Part shown: piece after piece, positions 16,714 to 25,841 of the stretch
Numbering within the stretch: position 1 is the stretch's first letter
Layout of the letters: the number at the start of each line of letters is the position of its first letter
Assembly: GCA_902789915.1 (NCBI GenBank)
Contig: CADAPW010000010.1
Span: 1 to 41,046, forward strand
Direction of reading: 5' to 3'
DNA: 41,046 nt
DNA from: an uncultured Bacteroidia bacterium
GTDB lineage: Bacteria > Bacteroidota > Bacteroidia > Bacteroidales > F082
The notes under the pieces: generated by a model
Databases searched by the model: none
Told to the model about the DNA's origin: nothing
What the model saw: the letters and a program-made list of their open reading frames with translations, nothing else
Program-made: the position numbers and the translations under genes

Positions 16714-18075
16714 ATGGAGCATTCGGGGAAATCCGGGTTAGGTAGTCGGATTGAACATATTTTAGAGGAAATCACGGAACAATACCTTGAAAAAGACAGG
16801 TATAATCGTCCGTGGATTATCGGTTTTAGTGGTGGCAAGGATTCAACGGTGCTTCTCACCCTTGTCTGGATAGCAATGAATAGGCTAAAAGAGAAGGGTG
16901 AGAATCTTACAAGACGAGTGTATGTCGTCTGTAATGATACCATGGTGGAGAATCCCGTAATCGAAGAATATGTCATCAATGTACTTGACAAGATAGACCG
17001 TGCGGCAAAAGAGCAGAAGATGCCTATTTCGGTCACCCGCACCACTCCTACAATTGAAGATTCGTTTTGGTGCTGTGTCATCGGAAAAGGTTATCCTGTC
17101 CCCAATAATTCTTTCCGGTTCTGCACGGAAAAGATGAAGATAAAACCAACCTCTCAGTTTATTACCGACCAAGTGTCCGCTGACGGTGAAGCCATCGTTC
17201 TTGTTGGCACTCGTTTGTCGGAAAGCCAAGCCCGTGAGCGTTCAATCAAACGGCATGAGATAAAAGGGCATCGTCTATCGAAGCATCCTTTGAACCCCAA
17301 CACATACACATATGCACCAATAAAAGAGCTAATGCTGGAAGAGGTTTGGTGGATTATCAATGCAATTCCATCTCCTTGGGGATTTGACAATAAGATTCTG
17401 TTTGACATCTATCGTGATGCGTCTGCCGACGACTACGAATGCCCCACTGTTGTCACCGACGATAGCCATCGTTCCTGCGGGCAAAGCCGCTTTGGTTGTT
17501 GGATTTGCACTGTAGTTAAGGAAGACAAATCAATGTCTTCGCTTATCAATAGTGGCGTGGTCTGGATGAAACCTTTGCTGGATTTCAGAAATCGCTTGGT
17601 GGAAAACAGAAATGTTTCAGAGTTGAGATGCGATACAAGGCGAAACGGCCAGAGAGCTGTTGACGAAACGGGGCACAACATGGGTAACTATACAATGGCC
17701 TATCGTACTCAGTTACTCCGAGAGTTATTGACTATACAGAAAGAAACACAAGACTATAGAGCAAGTATTGACCTGATTACGAATCAAGAGCTAATCGCCA
17801 TTCAAGTTCTTTGGTATCGTGACGGCAATTTCTCAACTACTGTCAACGACATCTACAACGAAGTTTACGGATATAATATCCCCAACACAAATATGGGTTT
17901 ACAGGAGCGCATTCTCCTCGAAAAGTCATGTTCTAATAATCCAAAGCATTTCACTCTCATACAAGAACTGCTGGCTCTCCAGAAGAACAAAGTACTTTTG
18001 ATGCGCAAATATGGTCTGCAAACCGATCTTGAGTCCAGGTTGGAGAACTATATTAAAGAGGAGGTGGGCAAATGA
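16714..18075 (+). CDS. dndC: DNA phosphorothioation sulfurtransferase DndC
   Basis: 453 residues. A PP-loop ATP pyrophosphatase of the PAPS-reductase superfamily. It activates and transfers sulfur in replacement of a non-bridging phosphate oxygen of DNA, in the DndCDE complex. The PP-loop is FSGGKDST (S39-T45). Four cysteines, C243, C255, C262 and C265 (ECPTVV, then CGQSRFGCWIC), fit the family's 4Fe-4S site. Other family features are CTEKMKIKPTSQF and LVGTRLSESQARERS. It is the first gene of a tight seven-gene operon; its last bases overlap dndD (ATGA). No DndA cysteine desulfurase is encoded here, so a host IscS-type enzyme presumably supplies sulfur. Confidence 0.94.
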   Translation: MEHSGKSGLGSRIEHILEEITEQYLEKDRYNRPWIIGFSGGKDSTVLLTLVWIAMNRLKEKGENLTRRVYVVCNDTMVENPVIEEYVINVLDKIDRAAKEQKMPISVTRTTPTIEDSFWCCVIGKGYPVPNNSFRFCTEKMKIKPTSQFITDQVSADGEAIVLVGTRLSESQARERSIKRHEIKGHRLSKHPLNPNTYTYAPIKELMLEEVWWIINAIPSPWGFDNKILFDIYRDASADDYECPTVVTDDSHRSCGQSRFGCWICTVVKEDKSMSSLINSGVVWMKPLLDFRNRLVENRNVSELRCDTRRNGQRAVDETGHNMGNYTMAYRTQLLRELLTIQKETQDYRASIDLITNQELIAIQVLWYRDGNFSTTVNDIYNEVYGYNIPNTNMGLQERILLEKSCSNNPKHFTLIQELLALQKNKVLLMRKYGLQTDLESRLENYIKEEVGK

Positions 18076-20186
18076 TTATTAACAGCATAACACTATTTAA
18101 CTACCGTTTGTACGAAGGTACAAATACTATAAAGTTTTCGCCTGCCGACCCCAAAAACATATACTTGATTTCAGGGGAGAACGGGTTTGGGAAAACGACC
18201 TTCTTGCATTCTCTTCTATGGTGTCTTTATGGTCGATTGATTTCAGATATTGAAGCGGAGACAAGAAAAGATATTGCCGCTTTAGGATATAACGCCTACT
18301 TAAAATCCAACTTAAACCACAATGTCAAGAAGGCGTATGAAGAGCTTGATGACAAAGTAAAAGCTGGAATAAGAAAAAGTGGCTATTCATTGGAATACGC
18401 CCACCTTTCCCAAGTTACCAACTACTATGTCAGTATAGAATTCACGGATGTGATAATTCCTTCTCTTCCGTGCACTACTTTAACCATCTGTCGCTCATAC
18501 GACATGGTTCTTGAAAAAGAGACTGTGGAGATTTTGATTGATGGTGCCAAGAACGAACTAACCCGAGAAATAGGCCCAGAAATCTTTATCAATGATTTCA
18601 TTTTGAACAAAGATATAGCACAGTTCTTTTTCTTCGACTCTGAACAAATTGTATCGCTAGCTGAAACCAACACGCCCACGGAACGCCGTCGGTTGTGTTC
18701 TGCATACAACGAGGTTCTGGGAGTACGAAAATACGAAGACTTAAAGAAAAACTTGGAAAACATTAGGCTTCGTTTCCGGAAAAAATCATCAGACATAGAA
18801 CACAGAGAACACTTGCTGTCTTTGATATCGAAACGAGATGGATTAAATTCGAAGATAGATCAGGTAAGGAAAGACCTTGAAAGCGCGGAAAGCAATCTTG
18901 CCGAATTGCGCAATGAGGATGGAGAACTGCAAATGCGCATGGTGAGAGAAGGAAATAACACAACGAGAGAGGAGATAAGCAGATTAGAAAGCGTTATCAA
19001 GGTGACCAAACAGAAAGACGAAGAATACAAAGGTCAGTTGAAACGTTTCCTTGAATATGCACCACTGGCAATAGCAGGAAATCTTTTGTGTCAAACAAAA
19101 CAACAAGTCGAACGCGATTTTAAGTTAAAGAGTGCCAATAACGACCAACTGAGCAGGAATTATATTGTGTCTGAAATCTCGCAAGATTTACAACTGATGT
19201 TGAAGGAACTCCCTTGTGAGAAAGAAACCAGCGAGTTGTTAAGAAAGGAAATTCAAAAAGTATTGGACAAACACATCGACTCTAACAACCTTTCTGACAT
19301 TCAGATTTCGTTGACGGATGATGAATACGAGGAATTCATTTCAGTTTATAATCATATTACCACAACATATCGTTTGGAATTTGAAAGACTTTCGGATGAC
19401 TATAGAAAGAACAAGCAGATTCTTGAAAGAAATAGTCGAAGGTTGTCGAGCATTAACTGTAACGAAAGTGATGAACTGATTAAAAACATCAGAGCACAAA
19501 AAAACAAGGTTGAAGACGAGATAATTCGTGTTGACAAAAGAATCAAATGTCTGCACGAAACCATGGGTGTTCATATTCAAGAACTTGCTACAACCAGCAA
19601 ACAGATAACTGAAATAAGCAAATTAGTAAGCTTGGATGACATCGACGAGAAAAAGGACATCCTATCCAAACAACTAATAGAAGAATTGTCTGATTTTTTG
19701 TATCAACTAAAGATTGAAAAGAAATACTCGCTTGAACGGAGAATCAAGTCAATCTTAAACACATTGATGCACAAGGCTGATTTTATTGGACACGTAGAGG
19801 TTGCTGTTTCAGATGATGATATGGACATAGAATTATACTCTGTGGATGGAATGAAGATTCCTAAAGACACATTGTCAAAGGGCGAACAACAATTGTATGC
19901 CACCTCTATTTTGAAGGCTCTGGTTGAAGAAAGCGGAATACAGTTCCCTGTTTTCATAGACAGCCCGCTTCAAAAGTTCGACAAGAGTCATGCAACGAAA
20001 ATCATTACTGAGTTCTATCCAAGCATCTCCAAACAGGTTGTCCTTTTCCCGCTATTGCATAAGGAACTTACAACAGACGAGTTCGAGATGATGAAGGATT
20101 CAGTAAACGAGACATTCATCATCAACAACGATACAACGCACTCCTACTTTGAGAAAGTGCCTATTGATAATTTTATGACCTACTGA
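18072..20186 (+). CDS. dndD: DNA sulfur modification protein DndD (SMC/RecN-like ATPase)
   Basis: 704 residues. Walker A is SGENGFGKTT (residues 34-43). A long coiled coil covers about 230-600. The C-terminal half-site has LSKGEQQLYATSILKAL (ABC signature) then FPVFIDSPLQKFDKSH (Walker B and D-loop). The segment FFFFDSEQIVSLAE after about residue 185 is typical of DndD and related SMC-like proteins. DndD hydrolyses ATP and is thought to open or nick DNA for sulfur insertion. It overlaps dndC by 4 bp; dndE starts 4 bp downstream. A generic SMC-like ATPase is excluded by the flanking dndC and dndE. Confidence 0.92.
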   Translation: MIINSITLFNYRLYEGTNTIKFSPADPKNIYLISGENGFGKTTFLHSLLWCLYGRLISDIEAETRKDIAALGYNAYLKSNLNHNVKKAYEELDDKVKAGIRKSGYSLEYAHLSQVTNYYVSIEFTDVIIPSLPCTTLTICRSYDMVLEKETVEILIDGAKNELTREIGPEIFINDFILNKDIAQFFFFDSEQIVSLAETNTPTERRRLCSAYNEVLGVRKYEDLKKNLENIRLRFRKKSSDIEHREHLLSLISKRDGLNSKIDQVRKDLESAESNLAELRNEDGELQMRMVREGNNTTREEISRLESVIKVTKQKDEEYKGQLKRFLEYAPLAIAGNLLCQTKQQVERDFKLKSANNDQLSRNYIVSEISQDLQLMLKELPCEKETSELLRKEIQKVLDKHIDSNNLSDIQISLTDDEYEEFISVYNHITTTYRLEFERLSDDYRKNKQILERNSRRLSSINCNESDELIKNIRAQKNKVEDEIIRVDKRIKCLHETMGVHIQELATTSKQITEISKLVSLDDIDEKKDILSKQLIEELSDFLYQLKIEKKYSLERRIKSILNTLMHKADFIGHVEVAVSDDDMDIELYSVDGMKIPKDTLSKGEQQLYATSILKALVEESGIQFPVFIDSPLQKFDKSHATKIITEFYPSISKQVVLFPLLHKELTTDEFEMMKDSVNETFIINNDTTHSYFEKVPIDNFMTY

Positions 20187-20190
20187 AACT

Positions 20191-20586
20191 ATGTTTACAC
20201 AGATAAGGACAAGCGCGAAAAACAGAGACGTGGTGACGTTTTTAACCCGAAAGTTTGGTTTGGGTGCTGAAAACATCATCGCCCGTATCGCTATTGCCTA
20301 TTCTCTTCAACAGGGTAATAGGTTCTCTCCTTTGAGTATTCAGGACTCAGGCGGAAAAGAATATAGCAAAAACGTTTTGTTCGGGAACTTATATCCCATC
20401 TATGCTGCCATGATGTGCAAATACTATAACATCAAGATGAGTGATAAAGATTTGCCGAGATACTTCAAGATTCACTTGGACGATGGTTTAGTGCTAATTA
20501 TGGCTGAAGTAAAAGACAATCCTAATCTTATAGGTTTTGATTACATTTTCGATAAAATAAAAGTTGGATTGGAAGGAATATGCTAA
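20191..20586 (+). CDS. dndE: DNA sulfur modification protein DndE
   Basis: 131 residues, matching the small DndE family. It starts with FTQIRTSAKNRDVVTFLTRK, then IIARIAIAYSLQQGNRF. The end is DNPNLIGFDYIFDKIK. DndE binds nicked DNA and completes the DndCDE modification complex. Its last 7 bases overlap the next gene. It is intact and of normal length. Confidence 0.9.
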   Translation: MFTQIRTSAKNRDVVTFLTRKFGLGAENIIARIAIAYSLQQGNRFSPLSIQDSGGKEYSKNVLFGNLYPIYAAMMCKYYNIKMSDKDLPRYFKIHLDDGLVLIMAEVKDNPNLIGFDYIFDKIKVGLEGIC

Positions 20587-22781
20587 CTGATTGTCATTTC
20601 AAATATGATTACTACTCCGGCAATCACGAGCCAAAAGAGTTCTTCACAGAAGCTCTGATTGAAAGCAAGTCGTTTGACCTGGGATTGGGATTTTTCTCTT
20701 CAAGTGCAATCAATTCACTTGCTAACGGTTTTGCTCTCTTCATCGCACAAGGTGGAAAGATGAGAGTAATCATAAATGACATTTTAACAAATGAGGACAA
20801 ACAAGCAATAAGCCAAGGCCAAAAAGAAGAAGTAGAAGATGCTCTTTGCAAACGAATAATCTCAGATATTGAGAAAATGAAAGATACGTTTTCTCGATCT
20901 AATGAATTATTCTTCCGTTGCTTTTCTTATTTGGTTTCTATCGGAAGAATGGAGTTTGTTGCCACGTTATCCTCTAAGGGCGGAATGACACACGACAAGT
21001 ACGGCATCTTTACAGACGAGTTAGGAAATAAGGTTGCATTCATTGGGTCTGTGAATTTTACGAGGACAGCATTGGAGCAAAACGCCGAGTGCTTAACCAC
21101 CTTCACTTCGTGGGAAGACGCTTCGCGTGTAGAGAATTATCAGAAAAAGTTTGACGAATGTTGGAGCGAAGACAATGTTCACCTGATACGCATCCCCATT
21201 GAAAAAGTAAAGACATATATCACCGACAACTATCCTTCTCGTGATGTTCAGCAGCTTCTTGATGAATCAATAAGCCTTCGTGAAAGCACCTTGAAGGAGC
21301 ACCCGTTGCCGTCATATCTTATCGAAAAACTTGAGCGCAAAGAAGTGGAACCAAGATTCCCATTCCCAAAAGAACGAGAAATCCAAATTAAAGCCAATGA
21401 TGCGTGGAAGAAAAACGGAAGAAAAGGCATCTTCGCGATGGCTACGGGTTCAGGAAAAACAGTTACTGCTTTGAATTGCCTGCTTCATTTCTACAAGGAA
21501 TTTGGCTATTACAAAGCGTTAATTGTGGTGCCTACACGAGCTCTCGCTTTACAATGGGAGTCTGAGGTAAAGAACTTTAATTTTCAAAATGTCATATCCA
21601 CCCATACAGATAAAGATTGGAAAGAAACACTGAGCCGCTATTCTACCCGCAGCTTGCTCAAACCAAATCGCAACATTATCATTGTCACCACTTATGCAAC
21701 TTTTATTAGAAAGCATATTCAGGATTTCGTTTCGAATACAAATGGGATGGATTCATTTGTATTGATTGCAGACGAGGTGCATAATATGGGAGCGGCGGGG
21801 CCAATAAAACATCTTCCCAAGCGGATAGAAAATAGAATTGGTCTATCGGCCACTCCCGAAAGGGTGTATGACGAAGGTGGGTCAAAAGAAGTATACGCTT
21901 TCTTCAATTCATATCCCCCGTATTACACTTATCGATTCACGATGAAGGAAGCCATTGATTCGAAGATACTTTGTCCATACGAATACTATCCAGTATTTGT
22001 AAATCTCACACGTGAGGAAATGTATCAATACAACGTAAAGACGGAGCAGCTTCGGAAGTTTATTGACCCCGAAACAGGAAAATACAAAAAAGAGGCTGAA
22101 ATGCTACTTATGGCACGAAAACGCATTGTGCATAAAGCGGCCATGAAAAAGCAAAAGGTTGCTTCATTGTTGGATGAGCGCAAGGCACAGGGGAAACTGA
22201 ATTACACTTTCGTGTTTGTGCCAGAAGGATATGAACCAGATTATGCGGAAATAGACGACGCAGACATTGACCCCGAGGACATTCACATCATTGATGAATA
22301 CTCGCAAATGTTTAAGAGCAGGAAGTATTCGTACCACCAATATATAAGCGGACTGGATGACGCGCCATCTATACTTGACGCTTTCGAACGAGGCGATATT
22401 CAAATATTGCTATCAATGAAGTGTTTAGATGAGGGTGTGGACATCCCTCGTGCGCAATATGCCATCTTTATTTCGAGCACTGGAAATCCGAGGCAATTTA
22501 TTCAGCGAAGAGGTAGGGTGTTGAGAACCTGTAAGGGCAAGGATAAAGCTTATATTTGGGATATGATAGTGGTGCCACCAGACATCGTAAAATCAGCCTC
22601 ACAGACTGACATTAACCTGTTCACAGGCGAGCTAAGAAGAGTCCTAAACTTTGCAGCTCTTGCCGACAACAAGATGGAGATACTATATGGCGAATTAAGA
22701 GAAATCTGTTCAACATTAAACGTAGACATGTTTAAGATGTTGGAAGATGAAGAAGAACAATACAAACCCAAAGGAGAATAA
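20580..22781 (+). CDS. Dnd-linked restriction protein: PLD-type nuclease fused to SF2 helicase
   Basis: 733 residues. The N-terminal domain has a phospholipase-D-type half-motif, THDKYGIF (H138, K140) then FIGSVNFTRTALEQNAE. The rest is a superfamily II helicase: MATGSGKT (287-294), IVVPTRALALQW, DEVH (398-401), IGLSATPER, DEGVDIPRAQYAIF and QRRGRVLR (642-649). This architecture is the known Dnd-associated restriction enzyme type, in which unmodified DNA is cleaved while phosphorothioated DNA is spared. It overlaps dndE by 7 bp, so modification and restriction are co-expressed. A single HKD half-motif implies that it works as a dimer. The role is inferred from family and operon. Confidence 0.88.
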   Translation: MLTDCHFKYDYYSGNHEPKEFFTEALIESKSFDLGLGFFSSSAINSLANGFALFIAQGGKMRVIINDILTNEDKQAISQGQKEEVEDALCKRIISDIEKMKDTFSRSNELFFRCFSYLVSIGRMEFVATLSSKGGMTHDKYGIFTDELGNKVAFIGSVNFTRTALEQNAECLTTFTSWEDASRVENYQKKFDECWSEDNVHLIRIPIEKVKTYITDNYPSRDVQQLLDESISLRESTLKEHPLPSYLIEKLERKEVEPRFPFPKEREIQIKANDAWKKNGRKGIFAMATGSGKTVTALNCLLHFYKEFGYYKALIVVPTRALALQWESEVKNFNFQNVISTHTDKDWKETLSRYSTRSLLKPNRNIIIVTTYATFIRKHIQDFVSNTNGMDSFVLIADEVHNMGAAGPIKHLPKRIENRIGLSATPERVYDEGGSKEVYAFFNSYPPYYTYRFTMKEAIDSKILCPYEYYPVFVNLTREEMYQYNVKTEQLRKFIDPETGKYKKEAEMLLMARKRIVHKAAMKKQKVASLLDERKAQGKLNYTFVFVPEGYEPDYAEIDDADIDPEDIHIIDEYSQMFKSRKYSYHQYISGLDDAPSILDAFERGDIQILLSMKCLDEGVDIPRAQYAIFISSTGNPRQFIQRRGRVLRTCKGKDKAYIWDMIVVPPDIVKSASQTDINLFTGELRRVLNFAALADNKMEILYGELREICSTLNVDMFKMLEDEEEQYKPKGE

Positions 22782-22786
22782 TAGCT

Positions 22787-22990
22787 ATGGCAATTCAAGA
22801 TGAGATGTACAAAATGATTGAAAATGAAATCAATCAAACGGTTGCTGAAGATCGGCAAAACATCATTGTCGATTATGAAAAAGCCAAAGAAGTGGCAAGG
22901 ATGCTTGCCGAACTCAGTACGGAAAGAGAGGAGGCCGACTCTCTTGTTAACCAATACATGGCGGGAATAAAGAATATTTGTCGCAAATAA
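22787..22990 (+). CDS. Small acidic helical protein in the dnd operon (67 aa)
   Basis: Starts MAIQDEMYKMIENEINQ and is predicted almost wholly helical, with an acidic middle (LAELSTEREEADSL). It lies 5 bp after the restriction protein and 11 bp before the SMC-like ATPase, in an operon with no other gaps, which supports its being real. I do not recognise a family. It could be a subunit or stabiliser of one of its neighbours, or an antagonist restraining restriction until modification is complete; both are guesses. Confidence 0.7.
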   Translation: MAIQDEMYKMIENEINQTVAEDRQNIIVDYEKAKEVARMLAELSTEREEADSLVNQYMAGIKNICRK

Positions 22991-23001
22991 AACATCATAG
23001 T

Positions 23002-25158
23002 ATGATAATCAATAGCATTACAATCAATAATTTCCAGTCCTATTACAAGGACATAACTATTGAGTTCGGCAAAGGATTGAACTTGATTATTGGAAATGGA
23101 GGAAAGGGCAAATCAAAACTCTTTAATGCGTTTTATTGGGTTTTATTTGGTGATATATACATAACCAGTGAGGGTTGGTGTTCCACAAAACTTCTGCCGA
23201 GAAGCGCAAGCGGTTCTCTCAACCGTTACGAGTTTATCAATAAGAAAATCCTTTCAGAAGCGAAGGTTGGGGAAGTGGTATCATGCAGCGTCCTTCTCGA
23301 ACTGACTGACGACAATAAGAACCAATTCCAAATTGAGCGCAGTGTTTCCGCAAAACGGAAAGACTCTGATAATTGGGATGAGGTTGCAGCATGGGCTGTA
23401 TCAGAAGAAAGTGTTAAGGTGACATTTGAAACCCGAACTGGAACAAAGACCGTGGTGGATGATATTGCCGAAGGGAAAATAGCAGAATTGTTCCCTGAAG
23501 GTATTCGTGGATATATTTGGTTCCAAGGTGAGTCTCTTGACACTTTGATTGATTTCCGAAAAAAAGAGAACTTGAAAGATGCCGTAAACCATATTTCATA
23601 TTACCCGTACTACGAAAAACTTTCAGAAATCATCTCCTTGGCAAAACGCAAAATAGAGAAAGCCGAGTCAACTCATCTAAAAGAAGCAAATCGGCAAAAT
23701 CAAGAGGCCAAAGCCTTGATTAGTAGAAGGGATTATTTGCGGAGTTGTATTGACAACGAAGAAGCAAACAAAAAAAGAATAGAGGGTATTATAGATCAGA
23801 TTAAAATTGCTTTGGCTGATGATGAAGGCAAAATAAGTGGATTGGCTGGATTCACAGGATTGGTTAAAGAATATGATGATTGTGAGAAAGCAATTGCCGA
23901 TATAAATAACGAACTTACGAACCTTGATAATCGGCAACGAGCCCTTTTGCCCTCTTTGTGGATACTTAGAGGCACCAATTCCATGATAAGAAAATGCAAG
24001 AGCATTATTAAGAGTCATGTTGAGGAAGAGTACACGGCTCCAGAGAAAAAATACCTTGATAATCCCAGCAGGGCAAAACTGGAAGAGATATTAAAAAACA
24101 AGGTGTGTTATGTGTGTGGCTCACCTGTTGACGAAGAACATCACGAGGCGGTCGAGTATATCACAAACCGTTTACGTCTTCAAGAAGAGTATTTACGTGA
24201 GATGGAAGAGTACACATCCAACCTCGAACAGTCAAAACAATTCAATATGTTCGTGGGTAAAATTCAGGATTACCCAGATTCCTTACTTGTTTCTCTTGGA
24301 CAGATTGACAAACAGTATGGAGATTTAGAGGATAGAATTGAAGTCCTTCTTTCCAAGCGTAAAAAATTACAAGGGAAGAAACGCGAATTGGATGATAAAA
24401 TGGAAGATGTAAAACGCAGGTACAACATTGACCCTCGTCGCGAAGCAGCTCAAACATCCGTGTTGAATAGTAATATTCGAGCCTCCAGAACAAACCTTGA
24501 AAAACAACAGGGATTACTTCGTGCTTGCGTTGCTTCTATTGCCGAAAACAAATCAAAACTGGAAGTTGCGGAAAAAGAATACGCAAAGGTGGCATCAGCA
24601 AGCAATGTAACCAGCGTTCCAGAAACAGAATGGAAGCATATTTCAACATTCCTTGAAGCAATTTGTGCGTCAGTGCAGGAAAAGGCCAGAATCGAATTGC
24701 TCCATAAGATAGAAGAACGCTCCAATGAATTTTATGAGAAATTTACGGAGCACGATAGGGGATATAAGGGTATGGTGGAAATTGATGATGATTATTCTAT
24801 CAAGTTTGACGCTGGTCTCAATACGAGCCATGAAGACCGAAAGAAGATGAGCATCATCAATGCTTTGCTTTCACTTAATCAAGAAGCTATTGGCACATAC
24901 TATCCGTTTATCAGTGACGCACCAACATCCAGCTTTGACCCCGACACTACCCATAAATACCTAATGGGCATCAAGGACATCTTTGGTCAATCGATTATCA
25001 TGACAAAAGATGTTGTAATTGATAGTGACAATTACAAGGAACTTTTCAATGAAAAGAAAGTGTCCAGAATATTTCTTTTAACCAGCAACACTTTCGGAAA
25101 GACCGAAGGTGAACCTCAAATCAATGAAGTGGCCACTCATGTTGAACGTTTAAAATAA
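23002..25158 (+). CDS. Second SMC/Rad50-like ATPase with zinc hook, Dnd-associated
   Basis: 718 residues from the ATG at 23002, chosen because MIINSITINNFQSYYKDI then has the canonical Rad50/DndD-like first strand. Walker A is GNGGKGKS (31-38). Coiled coils at about 210-360 and 385-560 flank a CxxC motif, CYVCGSP (C369 and C372), placed like the Rad50 zinc hook. The C-terminal ATPase half has INALLSLNQEAIG then FISDAPTSSFD. It is paralogous in fold to DndD but has a hook that I do not see in DndD. It follows the restriction helicase, so it more likely serves restriction (DNA sensing or tethering) than modification. This is inference. Confidence 0.85.
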   Translation: MIINSITINNFQSYYKDITIEFGKGLNLIIGNGGKGKSKLFNAFYWVLFGDIYITSEGWCSTKLLPRSASGSLNRYEFINKKILSEAKVGEVVSCSVLLELTDDNKNQFQIERSVSAKRKDSDNWDEVAAWAVSEESVKVTFETRTGTKTVVDDIAEGKIAELFPEGIRGYIWFQGESLDTLIDFRKKENLKDAVNHISYYPYYEKLSEIISLAKRKIEKAESTHLKEANRQNQEAKALISRRDYLRSCIDNEEANKKRIEGIIDQIKIALADDEGKISGLAGFTGLVKEYDDCEKAIADINNELTNLDNRQRALLPSLWILRGTNSMIRKCKSIIKSHVEEEYTAPEKKYLDNPSRAKLEEILKNKVCYVCGSPVDEEHHEAVEYITNRLRLQEEYLREMEEYTSNLEQSKQFNMFVGKIQDYPDSLLVSLGQIDKQYGDLEDRIEVLLSKRKKLQGKKRELDDKMEDVKRRYNIDPRREAAQTSVLNSNIRASRTNLEKQQGLLRACVASIAENKSKLEVAEKEYAKVASASNVTSVPETEWKHISTFLEAICASVQEKARIELLHKIEERSNEFYEKFTEHDRGYKGMVEIDDDYSIKFDAGLNTSHEDRKKMSIINALLSLNQEAIGTYYPFISDAPTSSFDPDTTHKYLMGIKDIFGQSIIMTKDVVIDSDNYKELFNEKKVSRIFLLTSNTFGKTEGEPQINEVATHVERLK

Positions 25159-25166
25159 ACTGCCTT

Positions 25167-25841
25167 ATGGAAAACATTTTTGATATAAAATTCACCTACG
25201 AACAATACGTTAGGGACAGAGTAATTCTTAAATTCTCCAACAAACAGGGTGGTGATTACAATGTGTTTTCTTCCTACTGGCAGTGCTTTGCTTGGGCTGC
25301 GGTAATTGGTTTTCTAAGAGACGAAAGAAAACCATTAGGCTCTCCTTTGGCAGACCGACCCTTTAGCCTTCGGACAATGCAAAACAATGAAGGAGAAAAG
25401 GTGGCTCAAGCTCTAATCTGTATGTGTATTGCGAAGAATGAATCATTGGATATAATGAAGAACCCAACAGAAGCGATAAATATGATAAATGAATATGCAA
25501 ATGCTGGGTTTTACCATATTCTCAAATTGATTGAAACTGGTGAGAACTCATTCAATGATATGCAGCAGGTTTTGAAGGAGATATTCAGTAGAGGAGAAAA
25601 GACGAAAAAAGACACCCAAAAAGAAGAGGTTTTAGAACAGGTGGAAATTACTCCAAAGCCTATTGTTGAATCACCTACGGTTAGTACAAAGAAGACTGCT
25701 CGTTGGAGGACAACTGAAGTCAGAGATTTGATAAGATACTTCAAACAAGGCATGACACTTGAACAATTGGCTGCAACCTTTAACAAGTCGGTGGAGAGTG
25801 TGATCGAATGTCTTCAGAAAAACGAAGTGTATGAACAGTGA
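25167..25841 (+). CDS. Dnd system-associated protein 4-like, with C-terminal HTH-like domain
   Basis: 224 residues. Residues about 1-125 (FSSYWQCFAWAAVIGFLRD, then ALICMCIAKNESLD, then MINEYANAGFYHILKLI) resemble the small family called Dnd system-associated protein 4. A charged linker follows, then about 45 residues with a SANT/sigma-like HTH pattern (ARWRTTEVRDLIRYFKQG, then MTLEQLAATFNKSVESVIECL). It is the last gene of the operon, 8 bp after the hook ATPase. It probably helps recognise or recruit DNA for restriction. The family match is from memory and moderate. Confidence 0.7.
   Translation: MENIFDIKFTYEQYVRDRVILKFSNKQGGDYNVFSSYWQCFAWAAVIGFLRDERKPLGSPLADRPFSLRTMQNNEGEKVAQALICMCIAKNESLDIMKNPTEAINMINEYANAGFYHILKLIETGENSFNDMQQVLKEIFSRGEKTKKDTQKEEVLEQVEITPKPIVESPTVSTKKTARWRTTEVRDLIRYFKQGMTLEQLAATFNKSVESVIECLQKNEVYEQ

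Noticed and set aside
16369..16722. Minus-strand open frame (117 codons) across the region before dndC
   Set aside because: No promoter box, no recognised motif, and it runs antisense to the serial hairpins and overlaps the dndC start. I kept the structured-RNA reading instead, but an antisense protein is not fully excluded.
22978..23001. Earlier start for the zinc-hook ATPase
   Set aside because: The eight extra residues have no counterpart in the SMC/DndD N-terminus and would overlap the 67-aa gene; the ATG at 23002 fits the family.
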